Below are positions 41,747 to 50,306 of a stretch of DNA of 64,000 bases, piece after piece. Under the pieces are notes generated by a model. The model searched no databases and was not told the DNA's origin. It was given only the letters and a program-made list of their open reading frames with translations. A program made the translations under genes and the position numbers. The stretch covers positions 64,468 through 128,467 of the forward strand of contig NZ_LWBU01000169.1 in the NCBI RefSeq assembly GCF_001646665.1, in the 5' to 3' direction. The number at the start of each line of letters is the position of its first letter. Within the stretch, counting starts at the first letter, position 1. This DNA comes from Streptomyces noursei (GTDB lineage: Bacteria > Actinomycetota > Actinomycetes > Streptomycetales > Streptomycetaceae).

Positions 41747-43189
41747 TCACAGCGTTCGCAGCAGCACCGCCGGTTGTTCCACGCAGTCGGCCACGTACCG
41801 CAGGAAGCCGCCCGCCGTGCCGCCGTCGCACACCCGGTGGTCGAAGGTCAGGGACAGCTGGACGACCTGCCGGACGGCCAGTTGGCCCTCGTGCACCCAC
41901 GGCTTGGGGACGATGCGGCCGACGCCCAGCATCGCCGCCTCGGGGTGGTTGATGATCGGCGTGGAGCCGTCGACCCCGAACACGCCGTAGTTGTTCAGCG
42001 TGAACGTGCCGCCCGTCAGGTCGGCCGGCGTCAGGGTCCCGGCCCGGCCGGCCTCGGTCAGGCGGGTGAACTCCGCCGTGAGGGACTCCGCCGTGCGCCG
42101 GTGCGCGTCACGGACGACGGGCACGACCAGGCCCCGGTCGGTCTGCGCGGCGAAGCCCAGGTGGACCTCGGGCAGGCGCACGATCTCCCGGGCGGCCATG
42201 TCGACCCGGGAGTTCAGCTCGGGGTGGCGCGCGAGTGCGGCGACACAGATCCGCGCGAGGAGCGCCAGGAGGGAGATCTTCGGCCCTCCGGCCGCGTTCA
42301 TCGCGGCCCGGGCGGCCATCAGCTCGGTGGCGTCCGCGTCGACCCAGCAGGTGGCGTCGGGGATCTCGGTCCGGCTGCGGGCCAGCTTGTCGGCGACCGC
42401 GCCGCGCACGCCGCGCAGCGGCACACGCTCACCGGCGCCGGCCGCCACCGCCCCGGCGGGTGCGGGTGCGGGGACCTCCTCCGTCGCCGGAGCGGCCACC
42501 GCCCGTTCCACGTCCGCCCGCAGGATCAGGCCGTCGGGGCCGGAGCCCCGCAGCCGGCGCAGGTCCAGCCCCTTCTCCCGGGCCAGCTTCCGCACCAGCG
42601 GCGAGATCACCGGAACCGGCCCGTCGGCGGGCGCGGGGACCCCCGGTGCCGGAGCCGCGCCGGTCGTGACCGTGGCCGTGGCGGTGGCCGACGCCGAGGC
42701 GGGTGCCGGAGCGGGCGCCGGGGCGCCGGCCGGGCCCGCCGGGCCGGTCGCGTCCCGCCGGACCCGGCGCCTGCGCGCCGCCGGGGCGGCCGTGCCGTAC
42801 CCGACGAGCACGTTCCCCGAGCCCTCCGCGGCCGGGCCCGACGCGCCGGCCGCCCCGGACCCGCTCGCCGCCCCGGACCCGTTCGACGACGCCGGCACGG
42901 ATTCCGCGGCGCCGGCGGCGGATGCCGCTCCCGGCATCGAGGTGGCGCCCACCGCGACCGTCAGGAGCGGCGCCCCGACGGGCAGTTCCGTGCCCTCCTC
43001 GCCGAACCGCGCGGTGACCACGCCGCCGTACGGGCAGGGCACCTCGACCATCGCCTTGGCCGTCTCGACCTCGACGACCGGCTGGTCGACGGCGACGACG
43101 TCGCCGACGTCGACCAGCCAGCGCACGATCTCGGCCTCGGTCAGCCCCTCCCCGAGGTCCGGCAGCTTGAACTCCAGCACCTGGGCCAT
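41747..43189 (-). CDS. BCKDH set 2: E2, dihydrolipoyl acyltransferase
   Basis: 480 residues. Lipoyl domain (about 1-80, lipoyl lysine K45 in VETAKAMVEV), a long Ala/Gly/Ser/Pro linker, E1/E3-binding domain (about 198-232, VRKLAREKGLDLRRL), and catalytic domain (about 255-480) with active-site FDHRVCDGG. Normal families have HRxxDG; here HRVCDG, so the catalytic His and Asp are intact. The ATG overlaps the E1beta stop as TGATG, so the three genes are translationally coupled. Compared with set 1 it is more diverged and its linker is richer in Gly/Ala. Confidence 0.94.
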   Translation of the reverse strand: MAQVLEFKLPDLGEGLTEAEIVRWLVDVGDVVAVDQPVVEVETAKAMVEVPCPYGGVVTARFGEEGTELPVGAPLLTVAVGATSMPGAASAAGAAESVPASSNGSGAASGSGAAGASGPAAEGSGNVLVGYGTAAPAARRRRVRRDATGPAGPAGAPAPAPAPASASATATATVTTGAAPAPGVPAPADGPVPVISPLVRKLAREKGLDLRRLRGSGPDGLILRADVERAVAAPATEEVPAPAPAGAVAAGAGERVPLRGVRGAVADKLARSRTEIPDATCWVDADATELMAARAAMNAAGGPKISLLALLARICVAALARHPELNSRVDMAAREIVRLPEVHLGFAAQTDRGLVVPVVRDAHRRTAESLTAEFTRLTEAGRAGTLTPADLTGGTFTLNNYGVFGVDGSTPIINHPEAAMLGVGRIVPKPWVHEGQLAVRQVVQLSLTFDHRVCDGGTAGGFLRYVADCVEQPAVLLRTL

Positions 43190-44214
43190 CAGCTCTGTGC
43201 CTCCCACTGCAGACGCGCCACGGCGTCGAGGATCCGGTCCACGCCCGGCAGGTGGTGCCGCTCCAGCATCGGCGGCGGGTACGGGATGTCGAACCCGGCC
43301 ACCCGCAGCACCGGCGCCTCCAGGTGGTGGAAGCACCGCTCCGTCACCCGCGCGGCGATCTCCCCGCCGGGTCCGCCGAAACCGGTCGACTCGTGCACCA
43401 CGATCGCCCGCCCGGTGCGCCGCACCGACGCGCAGACCGTCTCGTCGTCGAACGGCACCAGCGAGCGAAGGTCCACGACCTCCAGGTCCCAGCCCTCCGC
43501 CTGCGCGGCCTCGGCGGCCTCCAGGCACACCGGCAGCGACGGGCCGTACGTGATGAGGGTGGCGCCGCGGCCGGCCCGCCGGACCACCGCGCGGCCTATC
43601 GGCTCGACCGGGTCGGGCGCGTCCGGCGACCACTGGGCCTTCGACCAGTAGAGCCGCTTGGGCTCCAGGAAGACCACCGGGTCGTCGGAGGCGATCGCCG
43701 CCCTGAGCAGCCCGTAGGCGTCGGCGACCGTCGCGGGCGTGACGACATGGAGCCCCGGAGTCGCCATGTAGTACGCCTCGGACGAGTCGCTGTGGTGCTC
43801 GACGCCGCCGATCCCGCCGCCGTACGGCACGCGCACGACGATCGGCAGCGGCATGGCGCCCCTGGTGCGGTTCCGCATCTTCGCGACGTGGCTGAGCAGC
43901 TGCTCGAACGCCGGGTAGGCGAAGGCGTCGAACTGCATCTCGACCACCGGCCGCAGCCCGTACATCGCCATGCCGACGGCCGTGCCGAGGATGCCCGCCT
44001 CGGCGAGCGGGGTGTCGGTGCAGCGGTCCTCGCCGAACTCCTTGGCGAGCCCGTCGGTGACGCGGAAGACGCCGCCGAGCGTGCCGACGTCCTCTCCCAT
44101 CACGTGGACGGACGGGTCCTCCGCCATGGCGTCGCGCATGGCGCGCTGGAGCGCCTGGGCCATGGTGGCGGGCTTGGTCGCGGGCTTGGCCGCCGCGTTT
44201 GCCACGGTCGTCAT
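43189..44214 (-). CDS. BCKDH set 2: E1 beta subunit
   Basis: 341 residues from ATG 44214, which overlaps the E1alpha stop as TGATG; a GTG one codon upstream is possible. Motifs: HVMGEDVGTLGGVFRVTDGL (about 36-55), DTPLAEAGILG, EMQFDAFAYPAFEQ, RVPYGGGIGGVEHHSDSSE and ERCFHHLEAPVLRVAGF. A 16-residue Ala/Lys/Pro N-terminal tail is extra relative to set 1. Works with E1alpha of the same operon. Confidence 0.95.
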   Translation of the reverse strand: MTTVANAAAKPATKPATMAQALQRAMRDAMAEDPSVHVMGEDVGTLGGVFRVTDGLAKEFGEDRCTDTPLAEAGILGTAVGMAMYGLRPVVEMQFDAFAYPAFEQLLSHVAKMRNRTRGAMPLPIVVRVPYGGGIGGVEHHSDSSEAYYMATPGLHVVTPATVADAYGLLRAAIASDDPVVFLEPKRLYWSKAQWSPDAPDPVEPIGRAVVRRAGRGATLITYGPSLPVCLEAAEAAQAEGWDLEVVDLRSLVPFDDETVCASVRRTGRAIVVHESTGFGGPGGEIAARVTERCFHHLEAPVLRVAGFDIPYPPPMLERHHLPGVDRILDAVARLQWEAQS

Positions 44215-45347
44215 CACACATCACCCTCGGCGTCGAGCTCGGCACGCAACTGCGCCGCCTGCTCCCGCAGTTGTGCCGTCTGCTCGGCGTACACGTGCGC
44301 GAACAGGTCCATCGGGTCGAGGCGGGCGTCGGCGTTCATCCGCTCCCGCAGCCGCGCGGCCATGGTCTCGGCGTCCTCGGCGGCCTGCCGTACGCCGTCC
44401 TCGTCGAGCAGACCACGGTCGGTCATCTCGCGCTCCAGCAGCCTGATCGGGTCGTGGGCCCGCCAGGCCTCCACCTCGCCGTCGCCCCGGTACCGGGTGG
44501 CGTCGTCGGCGTTGGTGTGGGCGTCGATGCGGTACGTCACCGCCTCCACGAGCGTGGGGCCGCCACCGCGCCTGGCGCGGGCGACCGCCTCGGAGAGGAC
44601 CTGGTGCACGGCCGGGGCGTCGTTGCCGTCGACGAGCCGGCCGGGCATCCCGTACCCCACGGCCTTGTGGGCCAGGGAGGGGGCCGCGGTCTGCTTGGCC
44701 AGCGGGACGGAGATCGCGAAGCCGTTGTTCTGCACCAGGAAGACGACCGGTGCCTGCCAGACGGCGGCGAAGTTCAGCGCCTCGTGGAAGTCGCCCTCAC
44801 TGGTGCCGCCGTCGCCCACCATCGCCAGCGCCACCACGTCGTCGCCCTTGAGCCGGGCCGCGTGGGCGAGACCCACGGCGTGCGGCAGTTGGGTGGCGAG
44901 CGGAGTGGACAGCGGAGCGACACGGTGCTCGCGCGGGTCGTACCCGGTGTGCCAGTCGCCCCGCAGCAGGGTCAGCGCCTGTACGGGGTCGAGGCCGCGC
45001 GCCACGGCGGCGAGGGTGTCGCGGTACGACGGGAAGAGCCAGTCCCGGTCCTCCAGCGCCAGGGCGGCGGCGACCTCGCACGCCTCCTGGCCGGTGCTCG
45101 ACGGGTAGACCGCCAGCCTGCCCTGCTTGGTGAGGGCCGTCGCCTGCGTGTTGTACCGGCGGCCGCGCACCAGCTCGGTGTAGAGCCGGCGCAGCAGCTC
45201 GGGGGCGAACCCGGCCGCGGCGTCCGTGCCCAGCACCCGGTACGGCTCGGGGTCCGGGAGCAGCGGTGCGGGGTCGGTACGCGGCTTCCACGCCGGGGGC
45301 GGGGTGGGCCGGTAAGGGGCGGCACCGGGCAGCTCTTGGACCGTCAT
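44214..45347 (-). CDS. BCKDH set 2: E1 alpha subunit
   Basis: 377 residues, with the thiamine-diphosphate motif GDGGTSEGDFHEALNFA (about 168-184) and NNGFAIS. The region THTNADDATRYR-like (RIDAHTNADDATRYR, about 274-288) matches branched-chain types. ATG at 45347 has GAGGAGGT ideally placed; in-frame upstream codons are rejected. Divergent from the Lrp-type gene bkdR-like, with a PaaR-like operator variant (ACCGATTGTTCGGT) 68 bp upstream. In S. avermitilis two BCKDH clusters several kb apart occur and one is needed for polyketide starter units; the arrangement here recalls that. Confidence 0.95.
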   Translation of the reverse strand: MTVQELPGAAPYRPTPPPAWKPRTDPAPLLPDPEPYRVLGTDAAAGFAPELLRRLYTELVRGRRYNTQATALTKQGRLAVYPSSTGQEACEVAAALALEDRDWLFPSYRDTLAAVARGLDPVQALTLLRGDWHTGYDPREHRVAPLSTPLATQLPHAVGLAHAARLKGDDVVALAMVGDGGTSEGDFHEALNFAAVWQAPVVFLVQNNGFAISVPLAKQTAAPSLAHKAVGYGMPGRLVDGNDAPAVHQVLSEAVARARRGGGPTLVEAVTYRIDAHTNADDATRYRGDGEVEAWRAHDPIRLLEREMTDRGLLDEDGVRQAAEDAETMAARLRERMNADARLDPMDLFAHVYAEQTAQLREQAAQLRAELDAEGDV

Positions 45348-45414
45348 GACAGCACCTCCTCGTGGGAGCGGGCATAAGACCCGTGGGGGGACGCGACTGT
45401 GACGCGCCTCACCT

Positions 45415-45428
45415 ACCGATTGTTCGGT
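45415..45428. promoter_or_regulatory. PaaR-like operator variant upstream of BCKDH set 2 / bkdR
   Basis: ACCGATTGTTCGGT matches the ACCGNNCGNNCGGT motif except for a T in place of the central C. It lies between the divergent BCKDH set 2 and Lrp genes. Confidence 0.6.
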
Positions 45429-45529
45429 CGTGGCGGCATTTTGGCTACAGGCGCCTCCGGTCTGTGGACAAACGGTTCTCCACAGCCTGGGATAGAGACA
45501 GGTCGTCCATGCATGAGAGGCGGGGGGAC

Positions 45530-46057
45530 GTGGCAGCTGAACAAATGGCCGAAGGCAGGGACCAGGGGCCGCCGGGCGACGATGCCCAGGCGCCGCCCCG
45601 GCCGCTCGACGCGATCGACCGCGACATCCTCCGCATCCTCCAGACGGACGGCCGCGCCTCGATACGGTCCGTGGCCGATCGCGTGCACGTGTCGCGCGCC
45701 AACGCCTACGCACGCATCAACCGGCTGATCGAGGACGGGGTGATCCGTGGCTTCAGCGCCCGGGTCAACCATGAACGAGCAGGTCAGGGCGCCTCCGCCT
45801 ACATCACGCTCAAGATCGTGCAGAACTCGTGGCGCACGGTCCGCGAACAGCTCCAGGCGCTGCCGGGCGCGGCACACATCGCCCTGGTCAGCGGGGATTT
45901 CGACGTACTCCTGCTGGTGCACACGCCGGACAACCGCACGCTGCGCGAACTGGTCCTGACCCGGCTCCAGGCCATCCCGGAGGTGCTGTCCACCCGCACG
46001 CTGCTGGTCTTCGAGGAGACCGACCTCAACCGGCGGGCCCTGACGGACGAGCTCTGA
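45530..46057 (+). CDS. bkdR: Lrp/AsnC family regulator (BkdR-like)
   Basis: 175 residues from GTG 45530. AsnC helix-turn-helix (about 20-80: LDAIDRDILRILQTDGRAS, RVHVSRANAYARINRLIEDGVI) and RAM ligand-binding domain (about 90-165). Divergent gene order next to BCKDH genes is as for BkdR, the branched-chain amino-acid-responsive regulator; symbol by context, not by alignment. An ATG at 45509 (MHERRG) is an alternative start; both have purine-rich sites (GAGAGG before the GTG). It probably controls set 2, and perhaps set 1. Confidence 0.85.
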   Translation: MAAEQMAEGRDQGPPGDDAQAPPRPLDAIDRDILRILQTDGRASIRSVADRVHVSRANAYARINRLIEDGVIRGFSARVNHERAGQGASAYITLKIVQNSWRTVREQLQALPGAAHIALVSGDFDVLLLVHTPDNRTLRELVLTRLQAIPEVLSTRTLLVFEETDLNRRALTDEL

Positions 46058-46261
46058 CGCACGGGCCGGGGGACGACGGGGCGCGGCGGGGCGAGGCGGG
46101 ACGGCTCAGGAGGACGGATGCCGTCACCGCCCGGGAGAGGGGGCCGCGGCGGCCCGCCGCGCGGCCGTGTTCCGGCCACGTCCGGCGGCGAGGCGCGGCC
46201 GCCCCGTCCGGCGAGGCGCGGCCCCGCCGGGCAGTGGCGCCCCGCCGAGGGGCCCAGGGGC

Positions 46262-46855
46262 TCAGGGGCTCGTGCGCAGGCCGTCGAAGGCGAGGTGGAC
46301 GATCGTCTCGACGACCTGCCGGCGTTCGGCGTCGCCGCCCGGCTGCGGCCGGTACCACTCCACCAGCGAGTTGACCATGCCGAAGAGGAGCCGGGTGGCC
46401 AGGCGTATGTCCACGTCGGCGCGGAGGTCGCCGTCGGCGGCGGCCGCCTTGAGGAGGTCGGCGACCCGGTGGTCGAACTCGCGGCGGCGCTCCAGAGCCC
46501 ACCGCTCGGTGGTGGTGTTGCCGCGTACGCGCAGCAGGAGCGTCACGTACGGCAATTCGTCCATCAGCACCTCGACGGTGCGCCGGGTCACGTACTCGAC
46601 CCGCTCGATGGCCCGCCCCCGGGTGGCCCCGGGTTCGTCGAGGACCGCGAAGAGCCCGTCGAGGGCCCGGCTGACGGCACGCCGCAGCAGCTCCTCCTTG
46701 CCCGCCACGTGGTGGTAGATCGAGGACTTGGAGATGCCGGCCGCCTTGGAGAGGTGCTCCATGGAGGTACCGTCGTAGCCGCGCTCGTTGAAGACGCGGA
46801 CGGCGACGGAGAGCAACGTCTCGGGGGTGTACGTATCGCGCTTGGCGGTGGTCAT
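46262..46855 (-). CDS. paaR: TetR family repressor, likely PaaR
   Basis: 197 residues. N-terminal TetR helix-turn-helix (about 10-56: LLSVAVRVFNERGYDGTSM, LSKAAGISKSSIYHHVAGKEELL) and a helical ligand domain (about 65-195). It starts 16 bp after the stop of paaH and so is the second gene of a paaH-paaR transcript. PaaR-type TetR repressors sense phenylacetyl-CoA and bind ACCGNNCGNNCGGT (as known for Corynebacterium); that motif occurs at the paaH/paaN and paaA promoters here. The 204-bp gap to bkdR holds only GC-rich imperfect repeats (CGGCGAGGCGCGGCC twice). Confidence 0.88.
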   Translation of the reverse strand: MTTAKRDTYTPETLLSVAVRVFNERGYDGTSMEHLSKAAGISKSSIYHHVAGKEELLRRAVSRALDGLFAVLDEPGATRGRAIERVEYVTRRTVEVLMDELPYVTLLLRVRGNTTTERWALERRREFDHRVADLLKAAAADGDLRADVDIRLATRLLFGMVNSLVEWYRPQPGGDAERRQVVETIVHLAFDGLRTSP

Positions 46856-46871
46856 CGGCGGTCCTTGCCCT

Positions 46872-48383
46872 TCATCGCGCCCTCTCCTCGTACTCGCGGC
46901 GGACGACGCCGAGACAGGGGGCGTAGCGGCCGTTGGGGTAACGCGTGTGCAGGGCGCCGAGCAGCTGGGAGACCTTCTCGTAGCCGAGCAGGGCGGCCCA
47001 TTCGAAGGGACCGGCCGGATAGTTCACCCCGAGGCGCATGGCGGTGTCGATGTCCTCGGCCGAGGCGACGCCGCGGTCGGCCGCGTCCACGGCCAGGTCG
47101 ACGAGCATCGCGACGGTACGGGCGACGATCATGCCCGGGACGTCGCCGATCACCGTGACCTCCTTGCCGAGGGCCTGGAAGAGGCCGACGGCTTCCTGGA
47201 GGGTCTCGGGCGAGGTGGTCGGGGCGGTGGCCAGGGCGATCCGGGTGGCGGCCGTGTAGTCGTGGGCGAGGTCGAAGTAGACGATCTCCTCACCCTCGTA
47301 CTCGAAGACCGCCTCGCCGTCCGCGAGCAGGAGGTGGCCGCCGCCCGGCAGGGTGAAGTGGCCGCCGCGCTTCTGGCGCCGCACCTTGATGCCCGCCGCC
47401 TCGATCAGCCCGACCAGCGGCTCGGCGTGGCCGAGGTCGCCGTGGACGGTGACCTTCGCGGGAGCGGGTGCGGGCGCCTCCGACCGGGGCGCGGGCCGCT
47501 CGGCGCCCTCGGTGTACGCGAACCAGCCCTGGCCCGTCTTCCGGCCGAGACGTCCCGATTCGACCAGGCGCCGCTGGGCGAGGGACGGAACGAACTTCGG
47601 GTCCTGGTGGAAGGCGTCCCAGACGGAGCGCGTGACGGCCTCGTTGACGTCCTGGCCGATCAGGTCGGTCAGCTCGAACGGCCCCATCCTGAAGCCGCCG
47701 CAGTCGCGCAGGACGGCGTCGATGGTGGCCGGGTCGGCGGCCTGCTCCTCGTACAGGCGCAGCGCCTCCGCGTAGAAGGGGCGGGCGATGCGGTTGACGA
47801 GGAAGCCCGGGGTGTCGGCGCAGCGCACCGGCGTCTTGCCCCACTCCTTGACGGTGGCGTACGCGCGCGTGGCGGCGGTGTCGTCGGTGGCGAAGCCGCT
47901 GACCACCTCGACGAGCGGCAGGAGGGGGGCCGGGTTGAAGAAGTGGAGCCCGACGAAACGCCCGGGCAGGCGCAGCTTCCCCGCGATGGCGGTGACGGAC
48001 AGGGAGGAGGTGTTGGTGGCGAGCAGGCAGTCGTCGGCGACCGTCTTCTCCAGCCGGGCGAACAGCTCCTGCTTGACCGCGAGCCGCTCGACCACGGCTT
48101 CGATCACGAGGGCGGCGTCGGCGAGGTCGTCGAGGGCCTCCGCCACGCTCAGCCGTCCGGCCGCCGCGTCCCGCTCCTCCGGCGACATCCGGCCCTTCTC
48201 GACCAGCCGGTCGAGGCGCCCAACGATGGCTTCGGCGGCCTCCCGCGCACGGTCGGGCGCGGTGTCGTGGAGCCGTACCGGGTGGCCGGCCACCAGGGCG
48301 ACCTGGGCGATCCCCTGCCCCATGGTGCCGGTGCCCACGACGGCGACGGTGCGGCTCCGCTCGATGGCCATGTTGTCGGTCAT
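46872..48383 (-). CDS. paaH: 3-hydroxyacyl-CoA dehydrogenase (PaaH type)
   Basis: 503 residues. NAD-binding Rossmann fold (about 10-190, VVGTGTMGQGIAQVALVAGHPV; catalytic region GLHFFNPAPLLPLVEVV with the active-site His), first C-terminal domain (about 195-290, TPGFLVNRIARPFYAEAL) and a second repeat of that domain (about 395-500, DVPGMIVARTVAMLVD), the two-domain build of PaaH/PaaC proteins. Oxidises a 3-hydroxyacyl-CoA late in phenylacetate degradation. The ATG follows GGGGAGG. Divergent from paaN across a promoter carrying the PaaR-type operator. Confidence 0.93.
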   Translation of the reverse strand: MTDNMAIERSRTVAVVGTGTMGQGIAQVALVAGHPVRLHDTAPDRAREAAEAIVGRLDRLVEKGRMSPEERDAAAGRLSVAEALDDLADAALVIEAVVERLAVKQELFARLEKTVADDCLLATNTSSLSVTAIAGKLRLPGRFVGLHFFNPAPLLPLVEVVSGFATDDTAATRAYATVKEWGKTPVRCADTPGFLVNRIARPFYAEALRLYEEQAADPATIDAVLRDCGGFRMGPFELTDLIGQDVNEAVTRSVWDAFHQDPKFVPSLAQRRLVESGRLGRKTGQGWFAYTEGAERPAPRSEAPAPAPAKVTVHGDLGHAEPLVGLIEAAGIKVRRQKRGGHFTLPGGGHLLLADGEAVFEYEGEEIVYFDLAHDYTAATRIALATAPTTSPETLQEAVGLFQALGKEVTVIGDVPGMIVARTVAMLVDLAVDAADRGVASAEDIDTAMRLGVNYPAGPFEWAALLGYEKVSQLLGALHTRYPNGRYAPCLGVVRREYEERAR

Positions 48384-48430
48384 GACAGTGATCCTCCCCG
48401 ATGAGCTGTCCACAGGTTCGGGAGACCCCC

Positions 48431-48458
48431 TTGTCCCGACCGATCGTTCGGTTACTCT
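48431..48458. promoter_or_regulatory. paaN promoter with PaaR operator in the spacer; paaH -10 on the other side
   Basis: TTGTCC (48431-48436), 16-bp spacer, TACTCT (48453-48458) makes a good promoter for paaN. The spacer contains the operator ACCGATCGTTCGGT (48439-48452), so a bound repressor would block polymerase. On the minus strand TAGAGT (48454-48459) sits next to the operator and could be the paaH -10. Confidence 0.75.
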
Positions 48459-48506
48459 AGCTCTGTCCGCCTGTCCCTGCCCAGCTCGACGAGGAGTTGG
48501 TCCGTC

Positions 48507-50201
48507 ATGGCCGCCGCTCAGCTCACCTCCGACCACCTGACCGAGAGGCACCGCTCCACGCTGGAACAGGCCCTCGAAGCCATCCGCACCCGGGCCTACT
48601 GGTCCCCGCACCCCGAGCACCCGAAGGCGTACGGGGAGGACGGCTCGCTGAGCGCCGCCGACGGGCTGGAGGCGCACAAGGCCACGCTCGGCGCCCGCTT
48701 CGAGCTGGACCAGCCCGGCACGGACGGCTGGACCGGCGGCGAGGTCTCTCCGTACGGCCCGGAGCTGGGCGTGGAGTACCCGCACGCCGACGTGGACGTC
48801 CTGCTCCCCGCGATGCGCGCCGGCATGGCGGCCTGGCGGGACGCCGGGCCCGACACCCGCGCCCTGGTCTGCCTGGAGATCCTGGCCCGCATCAGCGGCC
48901 GTACGCACGAGTTCGCGCACGCGGTGATGCACACCAGCGGCCAGGCGTTCATGATGGCGTTCCAGGCGGGCGGCCCGCACGCGCAGGACCGCGGCCTGGA
49001 GGCGGTGGCGTACGCGTACGCGGAGCAGGTCCGCACCCCGCTGGACGCCGACTGGTCCAAGCCGCAGGGCAAGCGGGACCCGCTGGAGCTGCGCAAGACG
49101 TTCACCCCCGTACCGCGGGGCGTCTCCCTGCTGATCGGCTGCAACACCTTCCCGACGTGGAACGGCTACCCCGGCCTGTTCGCCTCCCTGGCCACCGGCA
49201 ACCCGGTGCTGGTCAAGCCGCACCCCCGGGCCGTGCTCCCGCTGGCGCTGACGGTCCGGGTGGCGCGCGAGGTGCTGGCCGAGGCCGGCTTCGACCCGAA
49301 CCTGGTCGCCCTGGCGGTCGAGCGCCCGGGCGAGGGCATCGCCAAGGACCTGGCCGTCCGCCCGGAGATCCGGATCATCGACTACACCGGTTCGACCTCC
49401 TTCGGCGACTGGCTGGAGGCCAACGCCCGCCAGGCGCAGGTCTACACGGAGAAGGCCGGCGTCAACACGGTCGTCGTCGACTCCACCGACGACTACAAGG
49501 GGATGCTGTCCAACCTGGCCTTCTCCCTGTCCCTGTACAGCGGCCAGATGTGCACCACCCCGCAGAACCTGCTGATCCCGCGCGACGGCATCACCACGGA
49601 CGCCGGACCCAAGTCTTACGACGAGGTGGTGGCCGACCTGGCGGCCGCGGTGAGCGGGCTGCTGGGCGACGACGCCCGGGCGAACGCCCTGCTCGGCGCC
49701 ATCGTCAACCCGGACGTGAAGGCCCGCCTGGAAGCGGCCGCGGGGCTCGGCGAGGTGGCCCTGGCCTCCCGCGAGGTGGCCAATCCCGACTTCCCCGGCG
49801 CCGTGGTCCGCACACCCGTGCTGGTCAGGCTGGACGGGTCCAAGCCGGACGCGGAGGCGGCGTACATGTCCGAGTGCTTCGGCCCGGTCGCCTTCGCCGT
49901 CTCGGTCGAGTCCACCGCCGACGCGCTGGAGCTGCTGCGCCGTACGGTGCGGGAGAAGGGCGCGATGACGGTCGGCGCCTACACGACCTCTCCGGACGTG
50001 GAGCGTGCCGTCGAGGAGGTCTGCCTGGAGGAGTCGGCCCAGCTGTCGCTGAACCTGACGGGCGGGGTGTACGTCAACCAGACCGCCGCGTTCTCCGACT
50101 TCCACGGCTCGGGCGGCAACCCGGCAGCGAACGCGGCCCTGTGCGACAGCGCGTTCGTGGCCAACCGCTTCCGGGTGGTCGAGGTGCGCAGCCAGGCGTG
50201 A
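48507..50201 (+). CDS. paaN: PaaN, phenylacetate-degradation aldehyde dehydrogenase-type protein
   Basis: 564 residues of the aldehyde dehydrogenase superfamily, PaaN subfamily. No hydratase (MaoC) domain is attached, so this is the actinobacterial PaaN rather than the bifunctional PaaZ. Cofactor-binding GCNTFPTWNGYPG, LVKPHPRAVLPLAL and DYTGSTSFG regions are followed by the catalytic YSGQMCTTPQN with the nucleophilic Cys (about 350). Expected role: oxidising the ring-opened semialdehyde CoA. ATG preceded by GAGGAG. A hairpin (50219-50249) follows. Divergent from paaH. Confidence 0.92.
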   Translation: MAAAQLTSDHLTERHRSTLEQALEAIRTRAYWSPHPEHPKAYGEDGSLSAADGLEAHKATLGARFELDQPGTDGWTGGEVSPYGPELGVEYPHADVDVLLPAMRAGMAAWRDAGPDTRALVCLEILARISGRTHEFAHAVMHTSGQAFMMAFQAGGPHAQDRGLEAVAYAYAEQVRTPLDADWSKPQGKRDPLELRKTFTPVPRGVSLLIGCNTFPTWNGYPGLFASLATGNPVLVKPHPRAVLPLALTVRVAREVLAEAGFDPNLVALAVERPGEGIAKDLAVRPEIRIIDYTGSTSFGDWLEANARQAQVYTEKAGVNTVVVDSTDDYKGMLSNLAFSLSLYSGQMCTTPQNLLIPRDGITTDAGPKSYDEVVADLAAAVSGLLGDDARANALLGAIVNPDVKARLEAAAGLGEVALASREVANPDFPGAVVRTPVLVRLDGSKPDAEAAYMSECFGPVAFAVSVESTADALELLRRTVREKGAMTVGAYTTSPDVERAVEEVCLEESAQLSLNLTGGVYVNQTAAFSDFHGSGGNPAANAALCDSAFVANRFRVVEVRSQA

Positions 50202-50218
50202 CGGGCGGCTGAGCGGGT

Positions 50219-50249
50219 GTGCCGGGCCCGGGACCACCGGGCCGGGCAC
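50219..50249 (+). terminator. Hairpin after paaN
   Basis: 13-bp stem with one mismatch, GTGCCGGGCCCGG / CCGGGCCGGGCAC, 5-nt loop. Confidence 0.65.
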
Positions 50250-50306
50250 CCACCGGCATCACGGGCCCGGGCCACCGGACGCCACGGAGCCGGCGTCACC
50301 GCGGGA

